NCBI GenBank assembly: GCA_963805455.1
Contig: CAWDUJ010000003.1
Span: forward strand, 62,001 to 126,000
DNA: 64,000 bases
Direction of reading: 5' to 3'
From: VRUE01 sp963805455
Lineage (GTDB): Bacteria; Actinomycetota; Thermoleophilia; Solirubrobacterales; 70-9
Shown here: piece after piece, positions 7,924-15,231 of the stretch
How the letters are laid out: each line of letters starts with the position of its first letter
How positions within the stretch are numbered: position 1 is the first letter of the stretch
The notes under the pieces: generated by a model
What the model was told of the DNA's origin: nothing
The model's input: the letters and a program-made list of their open reading frames with translations, nothing else
Database searches by the model: none
Made by a program: the position numbers and the translations under genes

Positions 7924-8577
7924 TCAGGGCGCGGCGAGGCGGCCGACATAGAACGTCCCGGCGCCCGCCTCGCCGATCTCGACCGGGTCGACTCCGCGCT
8001 GGAGGAACTTCCAGCGCAGGAGCGAGGGCCGGGTGTGGAACGCGGTTTCCGGCCCCGCGCTCGAGGCGACGATCACCTGGCCGCCAGGCCGGAGGACCCG
8101 CTCCACCTCGGCGATGAACGGGGGCACGTTGAGCATCGTGACGAGGTCGTAGGAGTCCTCGGGGTAGGGGAGGGAGAAGGCGTCGCCGACCCTGAACGCG
8201 ACCCGGCCCTCGGGGTCGAGCCCGACCTTTGCGACCGCGGCGTGGATCATCTCCTCGGAGAGGTCGACGCCCCGGACCCGTGCCTGGGGGAACTCACGGG
8301 CGAGAAAGAGCGTTCCCTCGCCGGTCCCGCAACCGATGTCGAGGATCCGTTCCGGAGCGGGAGAAACGTGAAGGACCGCGGCGGCGAGCGGCTCGAGGTG
8401 GGCGACGGAGCCGGCCCCGGTCCGCTGATCCCAGATCGACGCGCGCTCCCCGAAGAACCGCCGCACGGGCCCCCGCATGATCGGCCACAGCCAAGGCGCC
8501 CGGACAACCGCCCCGTTGATCGCCCGGCCGATCACGAGGATCCGGCGTGAGCTTCCCGCTTGCGCGTCCGACGACAC
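7924..8577 (-). CDS. Class I SAM-dependent methyltransferase
   Basis: About 217 residues. Motif I is RILDIGCGTGEGTLFLA, followed by the acidic strand-2 end RGVDLSEEMI and the motif IV/post region FSLPYPEDSYDLVTMLN and ERVLRPGGQVIVAS, a UbiE/COQ5-like methyltransferase layout. The substrate is unknown. The GTG at 8577 has GGAGG directly abutting it, an unusually short spacing; a GTG at 8535 is an alternative start. The frame stays open far upstream, but only against the divergent cyclophilin gene, so that extension is not believed. Its neighbours (lipid kinase, murT) hint at envelope or lipid metabolism without proving it. Confidence 0.85.
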   Translation of the reverse strand: MSSDAQAGSSRRILVIGRAINGAVVRAPWLWPIMRGPVRRFFGERASIWDQRTGAGSVAHLEPLAAAVLHVSPAPERILDIGCGTGEGTLFLAREFPQARVRGVDLSEEMIHAAVAKVGLDPEGRVAFRVGDAFSLPYPEDSYDLVTMLNVPPFIAEVERVLRPGGQVIVASSAGPETAFHTRPSLLRWKFLQRGVDPVEIGEAGAGTFYVGRLAAP

Positions 8578-8594
8578 CCTCCGATCATTCCAAT

Positions 8595-8600
8595 TAGGCT
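8595..8600 (+). promoter_or_regulatory. TAGGCT -10 box before mini-ORF B
   Basis: TAGGCT ends 9 nt before the ATG of mini-ORF B (8610), not before the cyclophilin ATG at 8678. The first frame translated from this promoter would therefore be the mini-ORF. Confidence 0.55.
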
Positions 8601-8609
8601 TCCGCGTCG

Positions 8610-8681
8610 ATGAGCGCGGCAGCGACCGAGTGTCCATATCTGATTCTTCGCGAGGGAGCGAAGCGCGAGAATTTGCGATGA
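8610..8681 (+). CDS. 23-codon coupled mini-ORF, family 1 copy B
   Basis: A 72-nt frame starts ATG at 8610 and stops TGA at 8679-8681, inside the cyclophilin start (ATGA). The peptide begins MSAAATECPYL and ends REGAKRENLR, close to copy C in protein and DNA. There is no upstream gene on this strand, and a TAGGCT box precedes it, so it looks like the first cistron of a leaderless transcript. The nucleotide core CATATCTG is shared with copies C, D, E, F and G. Its function is unknown. Confidence 0.55.
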   Translation: MSAAATECPYLILREGAKRENLR

Positions 8682-9373
8682 GTGAGGAGGGGACAGAGGG
8701 GCGGAAGGTCGACCAGCGGCTGATCATCCTCGGCGTCTTCGCGGTGGTCGCGATCGGGATCGTCGCGGCGATCCTGATCGGGCGCAGCGGCGGAGACAGC
8801 GGCGGCGGCGGCTCGGCCGGCGCCGAGGGCTGCGAAGAAGTCGAAGCGCCCGGACCGAAGAACGTCAGCTTCAAGGCCCCGAAGCAGACCGTGAAGAAGG
8901 GCGAAGCCCTGACTGCGGTCGTCGAAACCAGCTGCGGGACATTCGATATCGCCCTCGACTCCAGCCGCGCGCCGAAGACCGTCAACTCCTTCGTCTTCCT
9001 CTCCGAAGAAGGTTTCTACGACGAACTCACCTTCCACCGGGTGGTCCCCGAATTCGTGATCCAGGGGGGCGACCCGAAAGGCGACGGCACCGGCGGGCCC
9101 GGCTACAGCGTCGACGAGAAGCCGCCGGCGAACCTCTCCTACACCAAGGGGGTCGTCGCGATGGCAAAGAGCGGCGCCGAGCCGCCCGGACGCTCCGGCA
9201 GCCAGTTCTTCGTCGTCGTCGGCGCCGACGCGGGCCTGCCGCCCGAATACGCCCTCGTCGGCAGTGTCAGCGCGGGCATGGACGTCGTCGAACGGATCGC
9301 CGAACTCGGGACCCCGGAAGAAAAACCGAAACAGACGGTCCTGATCGACAAGATCGAAATCGAACGTGGCTGA
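8678..9373 (+). CDS. Membrane-anchored cyclophilin-type peptidyl-prolyl isomerase
   Basis: A 231-residue protein with a short charged cytosolic N-terminus, one membrane helix (residues about 13-31, LIILGVFAVVAIGIVAAILI), a flexible Gly/Ser linker and an extracytoplasmic cyclophilin domain. Catalytic-fold motifs include YDELTFHRVVPEFVIQGGDP (with the active-site Arg) and GSQFFVV. It should catalyse cis-trans proline isomerisation during folding of exported proteins. The ATG at 8678 overlaps the mini-ORF stop. Glu codons are GAG before the helix and mainly GAA after it. It lies with peroxiredoxin, VKOR and DsbA-like genes, consistent with an extracytoplasmic folding role. Confidence 0.92.
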   Translation: MSEEGTEGRKVDQRLIILGVFAVVAIGIVAAILIGRSGGDSGGGGSAGAEGCEEVEAPGPKNVSFKAPKQTVKKGEALTAVVETSCGTFDIALDSSRAPKTVNSFVFLSEEGFYDELTFHRVVPEFVIQGGDPKGDGTGGPGYSVDEKPPANLSYTKGVVAMAKSGAEPPGRSGSQFFVVVGADAGLPPEYALVGSVSAGMDVVERIAELGTPEEKPKQTVLIDKIEIERG

Positions 9374-9383
9374 GCCGCGGGTC

Positions 9384-9389
9384 TAGGCT
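9384..9389 (+). promoter_or_regulatory. TAGGCT -10 box before peroxiredoxin
   Basis: TAGGCT ends 6 nt before the ATG at 9396, the spacing expected for a leaderless transcript. It lies only 11 nt after the cyclophilin stop, so the peroxiredoxin gene probably has its own promoter. Confidence 0.6.
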
Positions 9390-9395
9390 TTCCCC

Positions 9396-9896
9396 ATGGC
9401 GAAGGTCGACGTCGGGGACCAGGCACCGGAGTTCGAGCTCCACGGAACGGGAGGCAGGACCTACCGGCTCGCCGACTACCGCGGCGGCAACCTCGTGATC
9501 GCCTTCTACCCGGGCGACGCGACAAGGGTCTGCACGGCTCAGTTCTGCTCCTACCGCGACAACGCGGATCGGCTCGACCAGCTCGACGCCGAGGTGATCG
9601 GGATCTCGCCCCAGTCGGTCGAGTCGCACGAGCGCTGGACCCAGGAGAAGGAACTGAACGTGCCGCTGCTGGCCGACGAGGACCTGACGGTCTCGAAGCG
9701 CTACGGGACCGTCGGCTGGGCCTCGCCGCTGGCCCGGGTGGTCGGGCTCTCGGTCAAGCCGGGCGGCTCCTACGTGATGCGCTCGATCTTCATCGTCGAC
9801 GGCGAGGGGACGATCCGCTACCGGCACACCTCGCGGAGCGGCGCCAGCTACCAGTCGGTCGGAGACATCGAGCGGGCGCTCGCCACGGTCGGCTGA
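9396..9896 (+). CDS. Peroxiredoxin (AhpC/TSA family)
   Basis: A 166-residue thioredoxin-fold peroxidase that reduces peroxides through a peroxidatic cysteine. The active-site segment is YPGDATRVCTAQFC, in which PxxxT-xx-C is retained with Ala in place of the usual Phe/Trp. The second Cys, three residues on, could act as resolving residue. The BCP/PrxQ-like layout begins GDQAPEFELHG. Residues about 105-125 (GWASPLARVVGLSVKPGG) look unlike a plain PrxQ. The stop overlaps the following hydrolase start as TGATG, implying co-translation. A substrate preference cannot be given. Confidence 0.92.
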   Translation: MAKVDVGDQAPEFELHGTGGRTYRLADYRGGNLVIAFYPGDATRVCTAQFCSYRDNADRLDQLDAEVIGISPQSVESHERWTQEKELNVPLLADEDLTVSKRYGTVGWASPLARVVGLSVKPGGSYVMRSIFIVDGEGTIRYRHTSRSGASYQSVGDIERALATVG

Positions 9897-10717
9897 TGGC
9901 ATCCGAGCCGGTCCAGTTCGAGGCCGGCGACGGGCTGAAGATTCGCGGCGAGCACACCGGGGAGGGGCCGGCGGTCGTCCTCTGTCACGGCATCACCGCA
10001 ACCCGTCGTTACGTGGTCCACGGCTCGCGGGCGCTCGAGCGCGCCGGCCGCACCGTCATCACCTACGACGCTCGCGGGCACGGCGAGTCCGACCCCGCCC
10101 CCGCCGGGCGGGGTTATGGATACCCGGAGCTGGTCGGCGATCTCGAGTCGGTGGTGGCGGCGACGGCGGGCGACGGGCCCTTCGTGCTCGGCGGCCACTC
10201 GATGGGGGCCCACACCGCCGTCGCCTACGCGCTCCGCCATCCCGAGCGTCTCACCGGGCTGGTGGTGATCGGGCCCGTCCACGCGGGCGAGGTCCCGCCG
10301 GAGCGCCTCGAGTACTGGGACGGCCTGGCCGACTCGCTCCGCGACGGGGGCGTCGAGGGCTTCGTCACCTACGTCGGCGAGCACCAGGAGACCAAGCCCG
10401 ATTGGCACGAGACGATCGTCCGGATCACCCGAGAACGGATGCTGCTCCACCGCCACCCCGAGGCCCTGGTCGACGCGATCCGCGACGTCTCCCGCTCGCG
10501 GCCGTTCCCGTCGCTCTCCGACCTCGACGCACTCGAGGTCCCGGCACTCGTCGTCGCCAGCCATGACGGCGCCGACCCCGGGCATCCCCGAGCCGTCGCC
10601 GAGGCCTACGCCGAGCACCTTCCGCAGGCGCGGCTGATCGTCGAGGAGGAGGGGGACTCGCCGCTGGCCTGGCAGGGCGGGAAGCTCTCGCGCGAGATCG
10701 CGGATTTCATTCACTAG
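9896..10717 (+). CDS. Alpha/beta-hydrolase
   Basis: A 273-residue alpha/beta-hydrolase fold protein. The oxyanion strand is VVLCHGITATR, the nucleophile elbow is GGHSMGAHTA (Ser about 101), and a candidate acid lies in VVASHDGADPGHP. The usual C-terminal catalytic His position falls near EEGDSPLAWQGG, where no His is obvious, so the triad is uncertain and the enzyme could be atypical. The substrate is unknown. The ATG overlaps the peroxiredoxin stop by one base, so both are likely made from one transcript. The TAG stop forms part of the next gene's TAGGCT box. Confidence 0.88.
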   Translation: MASEPVQFEAGDGLKIRGEHTGEGPAVVLCHGITATRRYVVHGSRALERAGRTVITYDARGHGESDPAPAGRGYGYPELVGDLESVVAATAGDGPFVLGGHSMGAHTAVAYALRHPERLTGLVVIGPVHAGEVPPERLEYWDGLADSLRDGGVEGFVTYVGEHQETKPDWHETIVRITRERMLLHRHPEALVDAIRDVSRSRPFPSLSDLDALEVPALVVASHDGADPGHPRAVAEAYAEHLPQARLIVEEEGDSPLAWQGGKLSREIADFIH

Positions 10718-10720
10718 GCT
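10715..10720 (+). promoter_or_regulatory. TAGGCT -10 box overlapping a stop codon
   Basis: TAGGCT begins on the TAG stop of the hydrolase and ends 7 nt before the ATG at 10728. It is a candidate internal leaderless promoter inside a compact gene row. Confidence 0.55.
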
Positions 10721-10727
10721 TCCGCCG

Positions 10728-11042
10728 ATGGACGAGGGCAACCCGATCCACTACATGGCGGTGCCGCGCGGCACATCCGTCTACGGGTCCGACGGAGTCG
10801 AGGTCGGCCGCGTCGTCGAGATGCTCGACAACAGCCGCGAGAACATCTTCGACGGGGTCGTCTTCAAGGGCATCGATGGCAGGCCCCGGTTCGCCGACGC
10901 GCCCGAGGTCGCGAGGACGGCAGAGCGCGCGGTCACCCTGACGATCAACTCCCAGGAAGCCGCCGAGCTCGGCCCACCTGAGAATCCGAGCCTCCCCGGC
11001 AAGAAGAAGGGCCGCCTCGGCCGCCTGTTCAGACCCCGCTAA
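10728..11042 (+). CDS. PRC-barrel-like small protein
   Basis: A 104-residue protein whose first 80 residues (MAVPRGTSVYGSDGVEVGRVVEM, then FDGVVFKGIDG) resemble the short beta-barrel of PRC-barrel or DUF2171 proteins, which bind RNA, proteins or membranes in different contexts. The tail is basic (KKKGRLGRLFRPR), suggesting nucleic-acid or membrane contact. It has no signal peptide or membrane segment. A TAGGCT box 7 nt before the ATG fits a leaderless mRNA. VKOR follows after 24 nt with its own TAGGCT box. The specific function is unknown. Confidence 0.7.
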   Translation: MDEGNPIHYMAVPRGTSVYGSDGVEVGRVVEMLDNSRENIFDGVVFKGIDGRPRFADAPEVARTAERAVTLTINSQEAAELGPPENPSLPGKKKGRLGRLFRPR

Positions 11043-11053
11043 GAGAGAGCGCA

Positions 11054-11059
11054 TAGGCT
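11054..11059 (+). promoter_or_regulatory. TAGGCT -10 box before VKOR
   Basis: TAGGCT ends 7 nt before the ATG at 11067, in the 24-nt gap after the PRC-barrel gene. The spacing fits a leaderless start. Confidence 0.6.
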
Positions 11060-11066
11060 CGCGTCG

Positions 11067-11498
11067 ATGTCCGCACCGAGCGAGGGAACCCTGCGTGCAG
11101 TGAGCACGTTCGTCGCCGCGTTCGGGATCGGCGTCGCCACATACATCGCGATCGCCGAGTCCGGCGGCGGCGCCCCGGCATGCATCGCCGGCGGCGGCGG
11201 CTGCGAGACGGTCGCCGAAAGCGCCTACGCGCACCTGGCGGGCATCAACGTCGCCGTGCTCGGGGTCGTCGGCTACGTCGGGCTGCTGGCGACATCGGTC
11301 CTTCGCGGCGACCTCGCCCGAATCGGGGGGTTCGCGCTCTCGCTGACCGGATTCGGGTACAGCGTCTACCTGACCTACCTCGAGCTTTTCGTGATCGACG
11401 CGATCTGCCAGTGGTGCGTGATCAGCGCGATCCTGATGACGATCCTGTTCGGGCTCAACACGGTCCGGATGCTCAGCTACACAGGGAGGCAGCCATGA
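11067..11498 (+). CDS. Vitamin K epoxide reductase-family membrane oxidoreductase
   Basis: A 143-residue integral membrane protein with four predicted helices. The quinone-side redox pair is CQWC near residue 112, and a loop cysteine pair is CIAGGGGCE near residue 33, as in bacterial VKOR. In actinobacteria VKOR replaces DsbB, reoxidising a DsbA-like thiol oxidase and passing electrons to quinone. The genes support this: the DsbA-like partner begins 65 nt downstream, with mini-ORF C filling the gap. The VKOR stop overlaps the mini-ORF ATG as ATGA, so VKOR, mini-ORF and DsbA are coupled in series. Confidence 0.92.
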   Translation: MSAPSEGTLRAVSTFVAAFGIGVATYIAIAESGGGAPACIAGGGGCETVAESAYAHLAGINVAVLGVVGYVGLLATSVLRGDLARIGGFALSLTGFGYSVYLTYLELFVIDAICQWCVISAILMTILFGLNTVRMLSYTGRQP

Positions 11499-11566
11499 GC
11501 GCGGCAGCGACCGAACATGCATATCTGATTCTTTGTGAGGGAGCGAAGCGGGAGGATTTGCCATGA
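11495..11566 (+). CDS. 23-codon coupled mini-ORF, family 1 copy C
   Basis: This is the clearest copy. The ATG (11495) overlaps the VKOR stop as ATGA, the frame is exactly 72 nt, and its TGA (11564-11566) overlaps the DsbA-like ATG, again as ATGA. The peptide begins MSAAATEHAYL and ends CEGAKREDLP. Removing the cassette would leave VKOR and DsbA joined by a single ATGA overlap, so it reads like an insertion at an ATGA junction with the tetranucleotide duplicated. No conserved domain is recognised. Confidence 0.55.
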   Translation: MSAAATEHAYLILCEGAKREDLP

Positions 11567-12327
11567 GTGCCAAGAAGGACCGCGAGAAGCGGCGTGAGGA
11601 GCGCATTCAACGCCAGGACGAGGCCGCCGTGGCGGAGCGCCGCCAGCGGCTGATCAAGCTCGGCAGCGCCGCCGCCTTCCTAGCGATCGTCGTCGTCGCG
11701 GTGCTCGTCGTCGTCAGCCAGAATCAGACGAGCGGTGGCGACACCTCGCTCGAGAACGTCGCCGAAGTCGAACGCAACCTCGTCAACATTCCGCAGGACG
11801 GCCTCACGCTCGGCGACTCGAGCGCGAAGGTGACCCTTGTTGAGTTTGGCGATCTTCAATGCCCTGTTTGCCGGGACTTTGCGGTCAAGGTGCTGCCCGA
11901 ACTGATCGCCTCGGAGGTTCGCACCGGCGAAGCGAAGATCGAGTACCGGAGCTTCCCGATCCTCGGGGAAGAATCGGAAACCGCAGCCACGGCGGCGGTC
12001 GCGGCCGGCGAACAGGACCGCGGCTGGGAGTTCATCGAGCTCTTCTACAAGAACCAGGGGGTCGAGAACAGCGGCTACGTCACCGAAGACTTCCTGAAAG
12101 CCATCGCCAAGGGCGCGAAGGTCGCCGACATCCCGCGCTGGGACCAGGATCGCGAATCCGGGCGGGTCGGCGCCGTGGTCCAGGGGACGGCCGCCGAAGC
12201 CCAACGCCTCGGGTTCGGGGGCACGCCGTCGTTTGCGGTCGAAGGGCCGGGGACGAAGGGCCTGGAACCGCTCGGAACCCTGGGAAGCCTGGGGGAATTC
12301 GAAGAAGCGATCGAAGCCGCGGCCTGA
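11563..12327 (+). CDS. DsbA-like membrane-anchored thiol:disulfide oxidoreductase
   Basis: A 254-residue protein: a charged cytosolic stretch (about 1-35), one membrane helix (about 36-57, FLAIVVVAVLVVVS), then a periplasm-side thioredoxin-fold domain with active site CPVC in FGDLQCPVCRDF and the cis-Pro region GFGGTPSFAVEG. It should introduce disulfides into exported proteins, with VKOR as its recycling partner. The ATG overlaps the mini-ORF stop. Glu codons shift from GAG in the cytosolic part to mostly GAA in the exported part. It converges with the methyltransferase at 12365. Confidence 0.92.
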   Translation: MSAKKDREKRREERIQRQDEAAVAERRQRLIKLGSAAAFLAIVVVAVLVVVSQNQTSGGDTSLENVAEVERNLVNIPQDGLTLGDSSAKVTLVEFGDLQCPVCRDFAVKVLPELIASEVRTGEAKIEYRSFPILGEESETAATAAVAAGEQDRGWEFIELFYKNQGVENSGYVTEDFLKAIAKGAKVADIPRWDQDRESGRVGAVVQGTAAEAQRLGFGGTPSFAVEGPGTKGLEPLGTLGSLGEFEEAIEAAA

Positions 12328-12364
12328 CCCCAGGTTCACATAACCGTCATTATCGTGCGTTGGA

Positions 12365-13006
12365 TCAGGCGCGAAGGGTGGCGCTGCCCAGCACGGCGGG
12401 CCTGATCAGCGGTGGGGCCTGCGGCAGCTCGGCCTCCGAGGCGCCCTCGAGGGTGAACCCCGCGGCCTCGATCGCGGAGACGGTGTCGCGGTTGCAGTGG
12501 CAGCCGTCGGCGAAGAACCGCCAGGGGCCCTCCAGCCGGTCCTGCCAGCGCGCGGCGCCTGGGTCCTTGGAGCGGACGTGCTCGACGAACAGGAGCTTTC
12601 CACCCGGTTTCAGGATCCGTGCCGTCTCGGCGAGGGCCGCGGCCGCATCGGGGACCGTGCAGAGGACGAGGGTGTAGACGGCGGTGTCGAAGCTCGAGTC
12701 CTCGAACGGCAGCGCCTCGGCCGGCGCCTGGATGACCTCCGCGTCGAGACCGGCTCCGCGGACCTTCGGCCGCAGCCTCTTGATCATGTGCGGGTCCGGC
12801 TCGGCGAAGACGAGCTCGGTGACCGAGTCCGGGTAGAGCCCGAGGTTGCCACCCGTCCCACTGCCGATGTCGACGGTGCGGCCGCTTGCGGGAGCGAGCG
12901 CCTGACGCCGCATGTCCCGAAAGCCCGCCTCCTCGGTCCGCTTCATCAGCCTGTCATAGAGGGCCGAGAAGCCCCTCCCCCAGGTGGCGTTGTAGATGCG
13001 GCCCAT
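12365..13006 (-). CDS. Class I SAM-dependent methyltransferase
   Basis: A 213-residue protein. Motif I is TVDIGSGTGGNLGLYP, strand-2 acid FAEPDPHM, motif IV FDTAVYTLVLCTVPD and the post motif ILKPGGKLLFVEHVRS. The ending WRFFADGCHCNRDT resembles the methyltransferase family related to phosphatidylethanolamine and menaquinone methylases and METTL7-like proteins. Its substrate is not determinable from sequence. A TAGGCT box lies 12 nt before the ATG at 13006. The gene lies next to an SDR and a thiolase on the same strand, but the spacing does not prove one operon. Confidence 0.85.
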   Translation of the reverse strand: MGRIYNATWGRGFSALYDRLMKRTEEAGFRDMRRQALAPASGRTVDIGSGTGGNLGLYPDSVTELVFAEPDPHMIKRLRPKVRGAGLDAEVIQAPAEALPFEDSSFDTAVYTLVLCTVPDAAAALAETARILKPGGKLLFVEHVRSKDPGAARWQDRLEGPWRFFADGCHCNRDTVSAIEAAGFTLEGASEAELPQAPPLIRPAVLGSATLRA

Positions 13007-13018
13007 GGTTTGGAGCCG

Positions 13019-13024
13019 AGCCTA
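13019..13024 (-). promoter_or_regulatory. TAGGCT -10 box before methyltransferase
   Basis: TAGGCT on the minus strand lies 12 nt before the ATG at 13006, further than at the leaderless sites; a leader of a few bases is likely. It lies just downstream of the SDR stop. Confidence 0.45.
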
Positions 13025-13034
13025 TGCGCTGTGC

Positions 13035-13940
13035 CTAGGCCGCGTCGCGCTGAGCGGCCGCGGTCTCGGCCTCCGCCTCGGTGGCGGCGGCGTCACCGGC
13101 AGCGGAGCGACTCGCCGCGGCGCGCTCCTCGTAGGCGCGACGATCCCCGGTGGAATCGGTCATCACCTTGTCGACGCCCATGAAGCGGGCGACCGCCTCG
13201 CGGACCCGCCGCGGCAGCAGGTGGCCACCGACGATCGTCGCCTGCAGTTTGCGCGGAACGTAGACGTCGAAGCGACGCAGCTCGAGCGCGTCGACGATCT
13301 CCTTCGCGACGTCCTCCGGCTCGACTTCCTCGACTCCGGCCCGGGAGGAGATCCCTTCGGTCAGCGCAGTGTTGACGAGCACCGGCATCACGACCGAGAC
13401 CTCGACCCCGGAGCCGCGAAGTTCATGGCGCATCGCCTCGCAGAGGCCGACGACGGCGTGCTTGGTCGCCGAGTAGGTGGCGATCCCCGGGACGCCGACC
13501 TTGCCGGCGGAGGAGGCGACGTTGACGATCTGGCCGGTTCCCCGCGGCCGCATCCGCTCGATCGCGAGCTGGGACCCGACGATGACGCCGTAGAGGTTGA
13601 TGTCGAGCTGGCGGCGGATCGAGTCGTCGGCCTCATCGACGAGCGGGGTCACGGGCATGATCCCGGCGTTGTTGACCAGGACGTCGATCGGGCCCAGCTG
13701 CCGTTCGGCCTCGTCGACGAAGGCGGTGAACGAAGCGCGGTCGGTGACGTCGAGCGGCAGCGCGACGACGCCCCCGCCGAGCGAGGCGGCGGCCTCCTCC
13801 GCCAATCCGAGGTCGAGGTCGCCGATCGCGACCCGGCACCCTTTGCGGACGAGTGCCTGGGCGGTCGACCTGCCGATACCACGCGCACCGCCGGTGATCG
13901 CCACGACCTTCCCGCTGAGTGACCGACGCTCCTTAGCCAT
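13035..13940 (-). CDS. Short-chain dehydrogenase/reductase
   Basis: A 301-residue classical SDR. The cofactor loop is TGGARGIGRST with a following GDLD acid that usually favours NAD(H). NNAGI is present, the catalytic Ser is in NVASSAGKVGV and YSATKHAV gives the YxxxK pair. The C-terminal tail is long and Ala/Glu-rich. SDRs of this type next to lipid-transfer thiolases often act on fatty or steroid-like alcohols, but the substrate here is inference. The ATG at 13940 is preferred over an in-frame TTG just upstream. The thiolase ends 25 nt upstream, so an operon is likely. Confidence 0.9.
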   Translation of the reverse strand: MAKERRSLSGKVVAITGGARGIGRSTAQALVRKGCRVAIGDLDLGLAEEAAASLGGGVVALPLDVTDRASFTAFVDEAERQLGPIDVLVNNAGIMPVTPLVDEADDSIRRQLDINLYGVIVGSQLAIERMRPRGTGQIVNVASSAGKVGVPGIATYSATKHAVVGLCEAMRHELRGSGVEVSVVMPVLVNTALTEGISSRAGVEEVEPEDVAKEIVDALELRRFDVYVPRKLQATIVGGHLLPRRVREAVARFMGVDKVMTDSTGDRRAYEERAAASRSAAGDAAATEAEAETAAAQRDAA

Positions 13941-13965
13941 CAACTACCTCCTCGATCCGGCGCCC

Positions 13966-15165
13966 TCAGGCAGCCGGCTTGTAGACGGTGACCACGGCGG
14001 CGCCGCCGAGGCCGATGTTGTGTTGAAGGGCCACCTTGGCCCCGTCGACCTGACGCTTGTCGGCTTCGCCGCGCAGCTGCCAGGTCAACTCCGAGCACTG
14101 TGCGAGACCGGTCGCCCCGAGCGGATGGCCCTTGGAGATCAGCCCGCCGGAGGGGTTGACGACGACGTCGCCGCCGTAGGTGGTCGCTTCGGACTCGACC
14201 AGCCTGTGTCCCTCGCCCTCCGCCGCAAATCCGAGCGCTTCATAGGTGATGAGCTCGTTGGCGCTGAAGCAGTCGTGAAGCTCGCAGACGTCGATCTCCT
14301 CAGGGCTCACACCGGCCTCGGCATAAGCCTGCTCCGCCGCGGTCTTCGACATGTCGGAGCCGACGATCTTCATGCAGTCGGTGTCCTCGGCAAAGGTCGA
14401 GGAGAGGTCGGTGATCATCGACTGGCCGGCGATCTCGATCGCCTGGCCCCAGAGGTCGTGCGAGTCGACATAACTCTCGGAGGCGACGATCGCGCAGGCC
14501 GACCCATCCGAGGTCGGCGAGCACTGGAGCTTGGTCAGCGGGTCGTGGATCATCTTCGCCGCCTTGATGTCCTCGATCGTGTACTCGTCCTGGAACTGGG
14601 CGTAGGGGTTGTTGACCGAGTGCTTGTGGTTCTTCCACCCGATCCAGGCGAAGTGGTCGGCGTTGGACCCGTACTTGTCCATGTGGTCGCGGCCCGCGTT
14701 GCCGAACATCTGCGGCGCCGGCGGCGACTGCTCGGGATCGCGGATCTCGAACATCCGCATCGCGTGCTTGTCGAGTGCGTTGGTGCGGTCGGTGTACTTG
14801 ACGCCCAGGCTGCCCGGCTCCATCTTCTCGAAGCCGACCGCGAGCGCGCAATCGGCGAGGCCGCCCTTGACCGCCTGACGGGCGAGAAAGAGCGCCGAGG
14901 ACCCGGTCGAGCAGTTGTTGTTGACGTTGACGACGGGAATCCCGGTCAGCCCCAGCTGGTAAAGCGCCCGCTGGCCGTAGGTTGAGTCGCCGTAGCAATA
15001 GCCCGCGAAGGCCTGCTCGACGTCCTCATATGGGATCCCGGCGTCGGCGAGCGCCTTCTCCCCCGCCTCCTTGGCCCAATCCGGGTAGTCGCCCTCCTTG
15101 GTGCCGGGCTTCTCGAACTTCGTCATCCCGACCCCGATTACGAACGTGCGGTTGCTCAAAGTCAC
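13966..15165 (-). CDS. Thiolase / lipid-transfer protein (SCP-x-type)
   Basis: A 399-residue thiolase-fold protein of the lipid-transfer (SCP2-thiolase) branch. Visible motifs are the nucleophile Cys in NNNCSTGSSAL, the segment ELHDCFSANEL in place of the usual NEAFA, and GGLISKGHPLGATG near the C-terminus. Such enzymes cleave or process branched or sterol-side-chain acyl-CoA thioesters, sometimes with a DUF35 partner that is not present here. The start is GTG 15165 with GGAG just upstream. A perfect 6-2-6 palindrome at 15179-15192 lies between promoter region and start, suggesting repression of the thiolase-SDR unit. Confidence 0.9.
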   Translation of the reverse strand: MTLSNRTFVIGVGMTKFEKPGTKEGDYPDWAKEAGEKALADAGIPYEDVEQAFAGYCYGDSTYGQRALYQLGLTGIPVVNVNNNCSTGSSALFLARQAVKGGLADCALAVGFEKMEPGSLGVKYTDRTNALDKHAMRMFEIRDPEQSPPAPQMFGNAGRDHMDKYGSNADHFAWIGWKNHKHSVNNPYAQFQDEYTIEDIKAAKMIHDPLTKLQCSPTSDGSACAIVASESYVDSHDLWGQAIEIAGQSMITDLSSTFAEDTDCMKIVGSDMSKTAAEQAYAEAGVSPEEIDVCELHDCFSANELITYEALGFAAEGEGHRLVESEATTYGGDVVVNPSGGLISKGHPLGATGLAQCSELTWQLRGEADKRQVDGAKVALQHNIGLGGAAVVTVYKPAA

Positions 15166-15178
15166 TCCTAAAGCTGAT

Positions 15179-15192
15179 TGGCTGGTCAGCCA
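15179..15192. promoter_or_regulatory. Palindromic operator-like site
   Basis: TGGCTGGTCAGCCA is a perfect inverted repeat (6-2-6) 13 nt upstream of the thiolase start and 39 nt upstream of the divergent kinase gene. Its form resembles operators of TetR-type regulators of lipid catabolism (TGAC-NN-GTCA class). No regulator gene is present in the window. Confidence 0.45.
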
Positions 15193-15231
15193 GGCAATTT
15201 ACAGACTTATTCGGACTAGCCTTGTCAAGGG

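Noticed and set aside
12328..12364. Terminator between convergent dsbA-like and methyltransferase genes
   Set aside because: No inverted repeat with a T-run could be found in the 37-nt gap.
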